Assembly (NCBI RefSeq): GCF_013426205.1
Contig: NC_089427.1
Location: forward strand, 1,364,001 to 1,428,000
Length of the DNA: 64,000 nucleotides
Direction of reading: 5' to 3'
DNA from: Metarhizium brunneum
Lineage: Eukaryota; Ascomycota; Sordariomycetes; Hypocreales; Clavicipitaceae
A program made the position numbers and the translations under genes. This document shows positions 52,760 through 64,000 of the stretch, in pieces. The notes under the pieces were generated by a model. It saw only the letters and a program-made list of their open reading frames with translations. It had not been told where the DNA came from and made no database searches. Every line of letters begins with the position of its first letter. Position 1 is the first letter of the stretch.

Positions 52760-55188
52760 TCAATGCTGGCCCGTCCACCCTTCTGCTACTCGATCCAAGT
52801 TGAACGCAGCGCTGATGAGTGCAAGGTGACTGAATGCCTGCGGCGTATTGCCCAACTGCTCGCCACTTCGAGCAATTTCCTCCGAAAACATGGATAAGTG
52901 GTTGGAAAATGAGAGCATATTCTCAAACATGTTGACTGCGCGGACAAGATATTTCTTTTCATAGACACCAGCACGGGTCATGGCCTCGACTAGCCAAAAT
53001 GTGCACATGCTAAACGCACCATCCCGCCCACCAACGCCTATAAAGTCCTAATTAGCATCACATCATGGTTCCTGGGGGATACATTGAGATATTGGGCCAT
53101 ACCGTCATCTGACAGTTCCGTATCGTAGCGAAACACCAAGCCAGCACTGGTTAGACCGCCTTTATCAGGAGGCAGTAGGATTCGGTCCAAAGTATTGACG
53201 AATCGAGGATCACAAGGTGAAATAAAGAACACGAGGGGGGCAATGAGGATAGCCGAATCTAAAACGGTCCTGTTTTCGTAGCTTTGAATAAAAGCCTTCA
53301 TCTCGGTGTTGTAACCTGTAAAACAAACTCATTAGTGATGACATCGCCCGAGGACGTACGTGCTTGACCGACCCTTTTCCATTACTTCTTCGTAAATCTT
53401 GTCCCTGGCCGCCAGCCAATTGGCACGGTTGGGACACGGGAAACACCGCTTCTCGGCTAGTCGTAGGCCGCGGTCAAAGGTGACCCAAAGCATGATTCTG
53501 GAATAAGTAAAGTGCTGCTTCGTACCACGGACTTCCCAGATTGACATGTCGGGATCTGTGGTGTCAGCATTCATTTGAACAGAATTTACGGAGTATTACG
53601 ATAATACACACCATTGACAATAGTCAACACATAGTCTAGAGAAATTAGCATGTCGGCAGAGATGTTGGACACCGGAACCTACCTAGTAATTCTCTCACTG
53701 CACACCACACATCCCAAGGCACTGGTTTGCCGTACTTATTGTACAGGTATATGGCGTCCATGAGTTCGCCGTAAATGTCAAACTGCTGATGAAAAGCAGC
53801 ACCGTTACCAATTCGGACCGGCTTACTGCCTCGATAGCCGTCAAGATGGTCCAGCGTGCTTTCTGGGATGTCCGTCTCACCGTGGATGGTAAACATGATA
53901 GGCAAACCCCCATCGGGACCGCGAGACTTGACAAAACGCTCCATAATAAAGTCCATGTATGCATCTGCCTCGGCCCTGAATCCAAGTCGAAGGAGAATGT
54001 AAATGGTGAAGCTGGAGTCGCGCACCCATGAATACCGGTAGTCCCAGTTTCTCACTCCACCAATGTCTTCTGGAATAGAAAAGGTGGGCGCTGCCACGAT
54101 GGCGCCGGTGGGTTCTGCAGGCCATTAGAACACGAGGATTAGAAGATGCGCGGGAATGTGTGTGTAATCTCACCGTAGGTCAGCATTTTCAAAATCATGA
54201 GACTTCGAGCCACAACCTCCCTCCAACGGCCCTTGTACTTTGACTGATGGTTGAAATTGTGCCAAAAGGTCTGAGTATCATGCTGTTGACTGTCAAGCAC
54301 CGAAGTGGAAATCCGTGCCGTGATATGATCTGGGATGTCGTTCCTCAGCACAAAGGAAATGGCCTCTCCTTCATGTACTTGAACCCGGCCAACGAGACCT
54401 TCGCCAATCATCCCCTCCTTCTTTACCCTTTTGAATGTGATATGGGGACATCCGTTGCCGTCGTCTCCTTGCTGAAGGACCACATCCAACTGAAGTCGCA
54501 CATCTTTGCCATGGAAGGTGGCAACTTTGCTCTGCGAGTCGCTGTTGGGGAATAGTGTGGTCGTGTGTGGCTCAAGGCCGTATCCAAAGGCAGGAAATAT
54601 TTCCACATCTATGAGCTATGAGCATCTGGAAGTTTCACCTTGAATGTGACCACGGCAAACTTACCAAACGTCAAGGATCCTCTGATACATTCTACTCGTC
54701 TAACGAGCCACTTCTTGAGTTCCTCTTGCACGCTTGTCGACTCACGATAGGAACTTTGTTTGTATTCTTTGGTGGTGACTAGTGCGGACTTGGGCCGAGG
54801 GAAGAAGTCGACCAGATCCACAACACCGTCCTCATGAATGTATCGGGTCTGCAGAATGCATGACCCAGGCAGGTATTGCTGTTTGGTGGTACACTGGAAT
54901 TCTGCTGGAGGCGCAATACTAAAGTAGCCGCCCTTGTCCTTGTCCAACAGTCGACAAAACACGGACGGCGAGTCAAAATCGGGCCTACACCCACGTTTCA
55001 ATCAAGAATTCTTGTGACGGGCAAACCGTAGGACAATCTCACCAGCACATGAAGTCCACGCTGCCATCAATGCCCACAAGCGCACAAGTGTGCATGTTGC
55101 CGATCATTCCGTAGTCCTCTATCGGCAGGTAGCCGCCCGTCTGAGCCCGACGGGACGGTCCCCGGCGAGGTGCTGAACCTTCCGCCAT
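52760..55188 (-). CDS. GH15 family glycosidase, trehalase-like
   Basis: Eight exons: 55188-55043, 54984-54665, 54608-54174, 54114-53683, 53635-53612 (24 nt), 53555-53373, 53315-53103 and 53037-52760; 676 residues, all phases closing. The N domain opens with [20 protein letters not shown] and [17 protein letters not shown], typical of GH15 trehalases and related bacterial-type glucoamylases. The (alpha/alpha)6 catalytic domain has [17 protein letters not shown], the acid E460 in SIWEVRG and the base E644 in SGEQLGN. There is no signal peptide, so it is probably intracellular. Skipping the last intron gives a stop after LIRTL; splicing restores [11 protein letters not shown]. The exact sugar is inferred, not shown. 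Confidence 0.9.
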
Positions 55189-58140
55189 TGAGCAAGCTCG
55201 TCAGCAGGACGAGTTGGGAATGGCATCAAATGATTGACAGGATTCGATCGAGATGATGAATCATTTGAGGTGATTCAAATCGGAGATGCGAGTGAATGGG
55301 AGTGGGAAGCTTTGGAAGTCTATTCCGGTCGCAATACAGGGAGAAGAAGCTAGGTACCTCTAAGTATGTAATCACTAAGTAAAGTAGGTTGGTTGGCAGC
55401 TGTCAGTTGAGCTGTTTTATCTAGGTGTTGGTGGGGCGAGGTGAGCTCAGCCGACTTCCGGGGAAAGTGGGTCCAAACTTCACGATCTTGATGCTGATGC
55501 GATCTTGGAGTGGAGGAAGAGGACCTGTCCCATTTGTTCTCGACGTCTGAAGAGTACTTACTTAGTACTAGTTGTTGATTTTACTTTGATTCATATTCCC
55601 CACAGGCCACAGCTTAGAAGATGTCATTGCTCGCAGCTGCCATTTCTTCTACCAAGCCGGGAGCTTCGGGCACGAAAGCAAAATGCAAGTGTGACGCTAG
55701 ATTCGGTCCTGGTGTAACCGACGAATCATCCAAGCACTGATGAAAAAAGACTGTTGAGAGCAAAGCAGACGAATTAAGAGCAGCGAAAGGGGTGAATTGC
55801 TACTAGGCTGGGAGCTTTCCGTCTCTTAGCGACGAAGCGATAATCAGTTTGTGACATGATACGGTGGAGATGCGCCGATAGCGCATATTTGGTCTTTTGT
55901 CTTCTAGTCATTCTTAGAGCAGAAGGTATCAAGATCCTGTCGACTGGTGGCTTTGGTGATAGTGTGAGTCTTGAGTCTTGACAACATACTCCGTACGTTG
56001 CTATGTTTCGACCTGAACCATTTATGCGGTCGTTTTGAGACACAGTTCGGAAGAGTCACCTGTGACATTTTACGTAACAACGGGGTCTGGTGGTAATATG
56101 AGAACAACCTCAAAAAACCCCGCGGACTGTCTAGAGCTTACGAACTCCGTACCTCTTCCCCGCACCCACGATTATGACTGAAACAGTGCTAGAAGATTGT
56201 TGCGGGCAGCAATGTCGGACCCCTTCTTTACCAACTTTCCAGCCTAAGGCTGGTCCAGCTTCTCGTCCGACACGCCTTCTCCGCACCGAGAAAGCTGACT
56301 GTGCCTGTGCTCGCAGGGCTGACAAACTGGGTGCTGGTGCCATGGCCATCTCAGGAAACATTGAAGACAAATGGGAAAAGATGGGAGCGGTGGCTGGGAC
56401 AGGGCGGAGGTCGAAAGCCCGACATGGAGGCCCAGAGGCACTCCTCTCCCCTCCATTCTACTGGCTTATGTTCACCACATCCGTTTGTGGCCGCCAGCTT
56501 CGCCCACCAGAGCGCCTGATCGATCGCGTGGCGGTGAGGAGCAACGGCCCACAAAGATGAGCCTGGCAGCTCGCAGGTCCTGTCGGACTGTGCGTGGTGA
56601 TACCGTGCCTGCTCTTGCACCACGACTCCACGAGACAGCGCTTTCGTGCGGAGTACAGCAACGGTTGCCACGTCTCTGTGCTCCAACATTAGTACACTAT
56701 TCCCTGTTGAACTATCAAGCCACTCTTACTTTGGCGGAATAGTAAGGTGTCCGGTGTACATACATACGCACCTCATGCAGTGGATCTTGTAGAAAGGAGG
56801 CAATGCCCAAACTCGCGTGAAGAAGTCAGGATTGGCTGCCCAAAAGATACCAGACGTACGGAGTATTATTGCTGGTTCAGGCCCAGCTCCAGGGGTCCTG
56901 GTGGCCAAGCTTGTTGTCCCATCTATTACCGGGTCCAGCCGTCCGTCCATCAGGGGGGAACCATCGATTAATCATGCCGACAAAGTCAATGTTGTGCCTC
57001 TGCATGGGTCATGCGTTCGTCGCGGGTCACTGTGTTGTGCACAAGTCTGCACATGTGCAAGCAATTCTCGGCTGGTCTGTTGCAAAGTGAACGCGGTGTT
57101 GCGATGCAAGCCAGACTGCCAGAGAGCACACATATACAGGCATGCAGGAGTGTTCTGAAGAAATACTAGCATACCAGAGGAGGTCTAGACTGAGCCATGG
57201 CCCGTCCCATGGACAGGCCGTCGATGTTGAACGGTGAGCGGTCGTCGCGACATAGCTTGCACATGTGTGGGTAAAGCATTTGGAGGCTGTCGCGTGCCCT
57301 GCAATATTCCTTCATGGCGGCCGCAAGCCTGTCACTTCCCTCCCCCCAGGAGGCCGATTCGCCTGGAGACTTTGGCTTGCTAACCAACACATCAATTGCT
57401 GCTATTGAGATGAATTGACGGTGTTTGGTCTTGTTGCTGCCCGGTCTTGATCATACTATTGTTCTTTCAATGTTGACGTTCCGGGAGCCAAGACACCCGG
57501 AACTAGGGAGGGGGGGAAGACTTGCAGCGCCGTCTAGCCCTGTGACCCAGCCCAAAGTGCTCTAGCTGCCGCGAGCCAGGGGCTGGTACAGTTGCACGGA
57601 GTACGTACCTACCTGTATGCACCAGTCAACTGCAAGTGGCTGGGTACCAAGCCACATGCACCAGTCGGCCTCCTAGTCGGTACCTGGAAACGCCCATGCC
57701 GCCTTCTGCCTGTGAGCACTCATCCGTCGGTCCAAGCGACGAGGTTCATCTCCACAATTCATCTGCCCCCCTCATGCAACACCAGGACTGTCCTCCGTCT
57801 GATTCTGTGCTTGCATGGCGGCATCTCGTGGCCAGCTGCACTGTTTCACACATCTCTCTTCCTTTGGCTCCGGTACATGTCCAATAAGCTCCCCTGTTGG
57901 CCTGCCATTTTACCCACCTAAACGCCGGAGCGGACGGGGAGCCCCAGTGCCGGCTGGTGGCTCAGGTCTCTTGACGTCCTCGCCCGTTGGGTGCCGTCAA
58001 AACCCCAGACATACAATTCCACCTGTACTGGTCAATGACTGGACCGTCGCGTGCCCGCCCCAGTCCAAGTGCGAGTGCAAGATGACATTGTACCCTGCCG
58101 AGCCTAGGAAGCTTTGTTGTGACCCTTCGAAATCTCCATC
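55189..58140. other. Divergent intergenic region, ~3 kb
   Basis: No frame longer than about 195 codons and none with a recognised domain. It holds TACTCCGTA at 55987 and TACGGAGTA at 56858. The right end has C/T-rich leader-like DNA before the transporter. It may contain a non-coding transcript, but nothing here proves one. Confidence 0.45.
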
Positions 58141-60066
58141 ATGGCCCCAGACCCATCGTCTCCCTCCTCCCATACTATCCTCTCCCCTTCCTCTCCCCTG
58201 GTTGCGTTCGACGCAGTACAGTCACCAATTTCTCCCAGCAGTGCTTCACAATTCGATCCTCGACTCGAGTTCTCTGGCGCCATCGCCCCTGCCCCGACCA
58301 ATCCTTCTACGTCTCGACAAGCAGTCGGCTCAGGCTCTGCCGGCAACGATATCGAGATGGAACCAATTCCGGGTCATCGGCGGCGGAAGAGCAGTCTCAT
58401 GAACCCAGTTGGTGGTCACAGTCTCTCTGGTGTGCCTGCTCCTGGCCGGCCAAGTTATTCCCAAAGCTCCCGTAACAACGCTCCTACGTCTTCTAGCCTG
58501 CAAGAGGGCTCAAAAGAACATCTCGATGTTCCTGGTCGGAGTACTGGGGAGTCTGGCTCCAAGGACGACTCAGGGAGAGACAGTTCCAGTGACGAGGATT
58601 TGCACGACGATGAGGAAATGGGGTTGACGAGAAAGGATAAATCGCGGAAGCAAAAGAAACGGAGGAGGAATACATTGCTAGACAATCGAATTGCGCGCGA
58701 GAAGCATGTTTCCGACGACGAGCGCAAGGAAGCAGATCGCAATGTCGTCAGGAGCCTGTTCACGAATGGGGTTTTGATCCTGTTGTGGTACTTCTTTTCG
58801 CTCTCCATCTCACTAGTAAGTGTCAATCTTGGATCGACTCAAACCCTCACGTACCTGGATTGACCATTGGCTTGTTAGTATAATAAATGGATGTTCGACA
58901 AGGACCGCCTGAATTTTGCATTTCCCCTATTCACCACGTCTACACATATGATTGTGCAGTTTGTCTTGTCAGGCCTGGTCTTGACATTCGTGCCCTCACT
59001 ACGGCCAAAAGCAGCACACAACTCTGACGGCGGCCGATCCAGGCATGAGTCTGGGCCTCAGGGATCCGTCATGTCCAAAATATTTTATTTTACCCGTATT
59101 GGCCCGTGTGGTGCCGCTACTAGTCTAGATATCGGACTGGGAAATACGTCACTCAAGTTTATCAGCTTGACATTTTACAGTATGTTGCATGTTCCAACAA
59201 CCGCCGACAATTATATGTGCTAATGCTCAGTACTAGCCATGTGCAAATCTTCATCCCTTGCTTTTGTCCTGCTCTTCGCCTTCGTATTCCGTCTCGAAAC
59301 GCCAACTTGGCGCCTCGTTGCCATCATCGCAACGATGACGTTTGGTGTCATTCTTATGGTGTTTGGGGAGGTCGAATTCAAGTTTGGAGGCTTCTTCCTC
59401 GTCATTTCTGCAGCATTCTTTTCAGGGCTGCGGTGGGCTCTTACGCAGATCCTGCTTCTACGCAACCCGGCCACCTCCAACCCCTTTTCGAGCATCTTCT
59501 TTCTCTCTCCCGTCATGTTTGTCGTTCTCTTTTCCCTGGCTATTCCGGTTGAGGGTTTCGGGCCGTTGTGGGATGGCCTCAAGGCCCTCAACGCGGAATG
59601 GGGTGTCTGGACACCACTTTTCCTATTGTTCCCAGGTTGCATTGCGTTCCTCATGATTGCATCCGAATTTGCGCTTCTTCAACGAACATCCGTCGTCACC
59701 TTGTCTATTGCAGGCATTTTCAAGGAAGTCGTAACCATCTCCGCCGCGTCCATTGTTTTTGACGACAAGCTCACGTCTATCAACGTCATCGGTCTCCTCG
59801 TCACAATGGCCGCTATTGGCGCCTACAATTATGTCAAGATCACCAAGATGCGCCAAGAGGCACAAATTGAAGTCCATGAACGCCATGCGGGCGTGCACCC
59901 AATCACTCCAATCAGTCACAGCGGAAGTGGCAGCGACATGGACAATGATGAATCGGCCGCAGAGACCGCAGGTCTATTACAACGGACTGACGAGCAGGAA
60001 CAGGGGATTGTCACAGTGGATGGTGACGTGCAACCGGACCTGCCTCGACCATCGAACGCGCAATGA
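58141..60066 (+). CDS. Nucleotide-sugar/triose-phosphate-type transporter, SLC35C2-like
   Basis: Drug/metabolite-transporter superfamily carrier. Exons 58141-58815, 58879-59179 and 59237-60066 (introns 63 and 57 nt) give 601 residues. Residues 1 to about 205 are a cytoplasmic Ser/Pro-rich tail with an acidic run (SSSDEDLHDDEEMG) and a poly-basic RKDKSRKQKKRRR. Then come roughly ten hydrophobic helices from LFTNGVLILLWYFFSLSISL; intron 1 splits L-YNKWMF. GPCGAATSLDIGLGNTSL and SGLRWALTQILL are typical of the TPT-like SLC35C2 group, with yeast Ymd8 as relative. It probably sits in the Golgi or ER; the cargo is unknown. The C-terminal ~70 residues are acidic and hydrophilic. Confidence 0.9.
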
Positions 60067-60640
60067 AAAGTGGATAGAAGAAAGCGTTTATGATGGAGAT
60101 TTTTTACTTTAAGCATACTGCAAACCGGTTCTCCAGCGTTGATTTTATTTGTTTCAATGTTTTGTATATTGTCGTCTAATTTTGGACCTAAGGAAAAGGC
60201 CATTCACTTTATCTGTTTTGTGGGATGGATGGAAAAAGAATAGGGTGGCGGGAAGGGCAGAGGATCTCGGCATGGTTTATTTTTGCTAGTGAGTCAAGCT
60301 AGAGTGGCTCGGATATACCATTGATCTAGAGGTGGAAGGAAATACCAAAGCTCGGCCCACGTTAGCATATAAAGGGACTAGACATTGGATACGTGTCAAT
60401 AGCACGCGGTAATGGAAATGTACGTTGTGCATGCATGGTTTGGTTTCCGCGACGCATCTACAGTGACTCAAGTACTGACAATATACCGGGTGGATTTGTG
60501 CTGTATTACTATTCCAATGTTCAACGCCGTACGGGATATGCGCGGCCCCCCCAACGCCAGATCAAACGCCAAAATGCCCAAATTCTGCACGAGAACAAAA
60601 TGATGCATCTGTAGCATCCAACCTACAAAAGCACAACGCT
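60067..60640. other. Transporter/RRM convergent spacer
   Basis: About 570 bp between converging genes. Only short frames; no gene supported. Confidence 0.35.
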
Positions 60641-61735
60641 CTATCCCAGCAGCCGCAGACCATTCTTGGTCTTTTGTCCAGGCTTCGTCACACCCGTGGG
60701 CGCAACGGGCCCAAGTGCTGCTGGCTCATACGCACCGTAGGTGCCGCTTCCACCACCATGACCAGCGCCACCCTGCTGATTACCTGATTTCTTCCAATTA
60801 CCATTCCTGTTATTCTTCCCGTTCCTTTTTTCCTTGACATTGGTGGCCTTGATTTCTGTATTGGCCTTCCTGACAATCACGGGGTGGCTCTGAATGTACT
60901 GGCCGTTCATGGTCTTGGCGGCGTTGAAGAAATCATCTGCATCGCTGAAGCTGACGAATCCGTAGCCCTTGGATTTGTTCGTCCGCTTGTCGCGAATTAC
61001 TCGGGCTTTCTGGACGGACTTCCATGGCGCAAAGGCCTTGAGGAGGGAGTCGTCTGTCGTTTCGCCAGCGAGGTTGCCCACGAATAGGCGGAGATGGGCA
61101 GGGTCCCATTCGAGGAGGCTATCGTCGGTCCATTTTTTACCGCCGCCTTGGCGGACAACCGTCTTCTTCTTGTCGGGCTGGCCTGGTATAGCCGTTGCGG
61201 GAACTTCTGGCTTCGGGACGTCGGGGGTGATTGGCTTGCCATTCTTGTCGACGGCTGGGGTTGCTTCGCTCGAATATGTGCTCTGCCACTGGGCTATTTG
61301 CGCGGCCATTTCGGGGTCATAGTCGCTGGGGTTGGATACGACGGCGGCTTGGTGGCCTGGCATCGGGAAAGGATTTCTGATTTGGGGTGCTGCCGAGTAC
61401 GATGTCGGACCGTGGGAATAGCTCTGAGGACCGTAGCCTTGCCGTGGTGCTGATTGATATCCATATCCTCGTCCCCCGCCACTCACTTCGGCGGGGGGTG
61501 CGCCAGAATGGCTTGAATATGTAGATTGGCCATATTGACTCGCTGTCGAGGCCCCAGGATATCCTGATGCGCCAGCGTTGTAGGATGGACCGCTCGAATA
61601 CGTATGCACCGGGGCTTTTGAGGTTGTCGAAAAGGCGGGTTTGAAGCCCGATCGACCGGTGTTGTTGTTGTTGCCAGCGTTTGCTGGAGGCCGAGGTGGG
61701 AGAGAACTGGTGCCTGGAGGAGGCGGGTAGGCCAT
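60641..61735 (-). CDS. RRM RNA-binding protein, RBM42-like
   Basis: One exon, 364 residues. The first ~140 residues are Pro/Gly/Tyr/Ser-rich and disordered. A single RNA-recognition motif covers about 213-292, with RNP2 LRLFVGNLA and RNP1 KGYGFVSF plus AKTMNGQYIQSHPVIVRKA. The region just before (KKWTDDSLLEWDPAHLRLF) matches the conserved lead-in of RBM42 orthologues. A basic KEKRNGKNNRNGNWKK patch and a Gly-rich tail follow. Animal RBM42 acts in splicing and stress-granule biology; here the role is inferred only. Confidence 0.88.
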   Translation of the reverse strand: MAYPPPPGTSSLPPRPPANAGNNNNTGRSGFKPAFSTTSKAPVHTYSSGPSYNAGASGYPGASTASQYGQSTYSSHSGAPPAEVSGGGRGYGYQSAPRQGYGPQSYSHGPTSYSAAPQIRNPFPMPGHQAAVVSNPSDYDPEMAAQIAQWQSTYSSEATPAVDKNGKPITPDVPKPEVPATAIPGQPDKKKTVVRQGGGKKWTDDSLLEWDPAHLRLFVGNLAGETTDDSLLKAFAPWKSVQKARVIRDKRTNKSKGYGFVSFSDADDFFNAAKTMNGQYIQSHPVIVRKANTEIKATNVKEKRNGKNNRNGNWKKSGNQQGGAGHGGGSGTYGAYEPAALGPVAPTGVTKPGQKTKNGLRLLG

Positions 61736-63835
61736 GATGAACAGAGGGAACCTATTTACAAGTGCCTTTCCTTGTTTTTGACGTACCTTGAGTTTTTACA
61801 CACTCAAAGTTGATTCTTGCGCAAAAGCCTGGGCAGGTTTGGCAGCCGGGAGGCTATGTCGTGTTGTGTCGATGTCTCAAGATGTTAAGTTGTTCATGCT
61901 AACATAGCTGAAGGCCTTTCGAGACGCCTTGACGTCGAACCCAACCTTGCGCCACGGAAAATTCCAGCCACTAACCCCATCACGTGATCATTCGGAGACT
62001 TGACAGCTCCCTGGTCAGCTCGAGGCTGTCAAAAGTCTACTTGGTAGTTGCACTTGCGATTATTCTTATTCAGAGCTGCACAATGATGGAACGTTTATTT
62101 TTGGATTACAAAGTTACGACCTCAGCCATAGCGACTCTTGAGGGCATCAACTAGAAGCCCGAGGTGATGATGAATTATCTCCGGTCCCGATGGGTCGCGC
62201 TTCGGCCGGCGTCCCGTGGGGGCTCACGCCGGGCCATCGTCCGAAGAAGTAGTGAGGTAGACGGGGTCAACATATGCCGCACAGCTTGAGGGGATGGGGC
62301 CATACATTCGGGCTTAAGGAGTTGATATCGGCCCAAATGATGCTCACGGCGAGATGTTGGCCAGTGCTCCTCTATGACAAAGCATTATGGGGTGTTGGCA
62401 ATGTTCATGTGGTTTAACTACCTAGGTGGTCGAATACGGATCGAGCCCTCAGTCTGTTAAGTCCGTTACAGGTCTGTATGACATGCCTCAAGGTTAAACG
62501 TTGAGTGGATTGGTTGAATAGCACTCTCATTACCCGGAGAAGCACATTTACCGATCGTGTACTCCGTACTCCGTATCAAGAGCCTATTGCAACCTCACCA
62601 ACATGGGTGTGGTATTGGACGGACCGTTGTGGTCCGGCAAGTGACTAATCACTACCCAGGTACCTAGGAAAGTGCCCAGCAACCCAGATAGTAGTAAGTA
62701 TTGTGGCCCCAACGCGTACCAACAAGCCAGCCTCGTTTGGTGAGTGAGACGGCAAAAAAGTGATGGGGCCGTTGGCAAGAGAATGATAGACTCCACTGAT
62801 GGCTTGCGCGGGCTGCAAGGTGAGCAGGACCAGAATCGAAAACCACTCGTTTCCCATGTCCACGGGATGGGTTTGGTCTGCAGCCCGTGGGTTCGTCTGC
62901 GGCAGCCAATTCCTTTCACGACGAGACCGGGGCGTTGGGGTGCATTGCAGGTGCATATTTGGGGTTTTTCTTTGCTCCTTTTGGTTCATATCCTGATACG
63001 GCGGTGATCCGGGCGTCCCGCGGCTGGGACATGCATGTTTTGGAATGGATTGTGAAGCACTTCCATAACGCGCTGGACCCCTCGGTAGCAGCTTGGCATC
63101 CCATGTCTAAATGGCCGAATATCAATGTGTTGGTTCTCGCAAGCAAGGCCGACATACAATGGGGGCATTTGAACCTTTATGGACGCTTGTACGAGTAGAG
63201 CTAGGGCCAGCTCGGTCATGATGATGCAGCCACAGCAGAAACGTAGCCCTGGGGACGATGGGGCGTGGGGTGGAAAGCCAAAGATAGGGCCCCGCGCACG
63301 TAATGGTTTGTCATGTATGACTGACTGACTAAATAAAAGAACAAGTGATTTTCAGGGAAGGAACGAGACTGGAACTTGCCTTTGTGGCTTCGTGATAGTC
63401 CTCCGGTTGAGTGCTCAGGTCTCCCAGGTGTCAACTGGTCATGCTTGCAAATGCTGCGTTAATGCTCCCATGCGTCTCTGCTACACGCCACAATTGAACC
63501 TGAAAGATTCAATGTTGACGGCCCTCTGAAGCTAGCTTTTTGAAAACGGCCGTGCCGGGCCCTGATGACGATGATTCTACCGCCCCGCCAATCACTGTTT
63601 CCTCCCTGCCCGCTTTTCCGGGTCACGCCAAACTTCTCGAGCGTCAGTTTGCTGTAACAACAAGCTTCGCCTTCCAATCTCTCGACCCCGTTATAATTCT
63701 CTCATCTGCCACACCTCTCTTCCTCCGGCCCTGATCTTGTTCTCCTTTCTCCCTTAAACCACCTCCGTCTGCACCTCCGTCTCCAGCTTCCTCTCGAGAT
63801 ATTTCCACTCCATACAATATCCCAACAACGCCATC
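61736..63835. other. Gene-less interval, ~2.1 kb
   Basis: Between the RRM gene and the partial gene at the right edge. It contains the tandem motif TACTCCGTACTCCGTA at 62560-62575. Frames reach only about 114 codons (62645-62989) and overlap on both strands without domain content. The last 200 bp are rich in C/T, leader-like. Confidence 0.4.
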
Positions 63836-64000
63836 ATGTCCGGCCCCGTGTAAGTGCTGCCTCATCTACAACCCCTCCATCCAACGTCTGGTTGCTCCTG
63901 CTGTTACCCCACCACCCCGCCCCAGAGTGTGCTGTCTTGCTGTGACCTCTCAATTCCGCGCATATTTTCGCACCTCGATGGCTGTTATCGCGGGACCTGT
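63836..64000 (+). CDS. 5' end of a gene cut by the window edge
   Basis: ATGTCCGGCCCCGTGTAAGTG after a pyrimidine-rich leader: an ATG in good context (CATC before it) followed within 14 bases by a GTAAGT donor. Fungal genes often have such a first exon coding only four or five residues (MSGPV-). The rest of the window would be intron 1. The protein cannot be named from five residues. Confidence 0.5.

Noticed and set aside
52760..53301. Two separate frames at the 3' end of the GH15 gene, suggesting a nonsense break
   Set aside because: A GTATGG...TATAG intron (53102-53038) removes the stop and rebuilds [11 protein letters not shown], so the gene is intact.
58104..58346. Minus-strand frame over the transporter start
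   Set aside because: Shadow of the true transporter reading frame.
62645..62989. 114-residue minus-strand frame in the right gene-less interval
   Set aside because: Overlaps other frames on both strands and shows no domain or compositional sign of coding.
1..64000. tRNA, rRNA, CRISPR arrays, riboswitches and transposons
   Set aside because: I looked for tRNA arms, TPP-type riboswitch signatures, spaced repeats, terminal repeats and transposase or reverse-transcriptase motifs and found none; a tRNAscan-SE and RepeatMasker run would settle it.

Overview
This window is nuclear DNA of a filamentous ascomycete. Genes are spaced about 1-3 kb apart and are interrupted by 47-107 nt introns with GT(or GC)..AG borders, often with a CTAAT/CTAAC branch site close to the acceptor. 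Fungal-specific families are present: Zn2Cys6 regulators, a Cys-rich single-pass surface protein, an ankyrin-deaminase and a TAP-like S33 hydrolase. A Sordariomycete, probably of the order Hypocreales, fits best; that placement is inference from style and content. I spliced 17 genes by hand, and every reading frame closes exactly.

Layout. 0.2-8 kb is a dense housekeeping block: MUS81 nuclease, riboflavin synthase, the RPL4 chaperone ACL4, GIR2 (RWD protein) and PUF6 (ribosome assembly). 8-11 kb has no supportable gene. 11-25.8 kb is an accessory island: an MFS transporter, a 3 kb gene-less stretch of broken frames, a complete amidase, a Zn2Cys6 regulator, a Cys-rich single-pass membrane protein, a second Zn2Cys6 regulator and a zinc alcohol dehydrogenase. 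26-32 kb is conserved again: RPB4, TRS23 (TRAPP), RPN10 (proteasome), a borealin and TMA22. 33-39 kb holds a 988-residue methyltransferase-domain protein, prohibitin 2 and a lone response-regulator receiver protein. 41-49 kb holds a secreted S33 hydrolase, NEDD8/RUB1, elongin A, TFIIF beta and a HAD phosphatase. 49.5-55.2 kb holds an ankyrin-repeat deaminase, a secreted beta-propeller protein and a GH15 trehalase-like enzyme. 58-61.7 kb holds a SLC35C2-like transporter and an RRM protein. A last gene begins at 63836 and runs off the window.

How the genes relate. Many pairs are divergent and may share promoters (RIB5/ACL4, GIR2/PUF6, RPB4/TRS23, RPN10/borealin, ELA1/TFG2, deaminase/propeller). 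Ribosome biogenesis and translation (ACL4, GIR2, PUF6, TMA22), Pol II transcription (RPB4, TFG2, ELA1) and ubiquitin-type control (RPN10, RUB1, ELA1) recur. The 11-26 kb island could be a small catabolic or detoxification cluster, but it has no polyketide, peptide or terpene backbone enzyme.

The most unusual items are the ankyrin-deaminase with an N-terminal zinc-like motif (49.5-51.3 kb), a start codon split by an intron in TRS23, two likely GC-AG introns in the S33 hydrolase, and an intergenic 9-mer (TACTCCGTA) that is over-represented on both strands.
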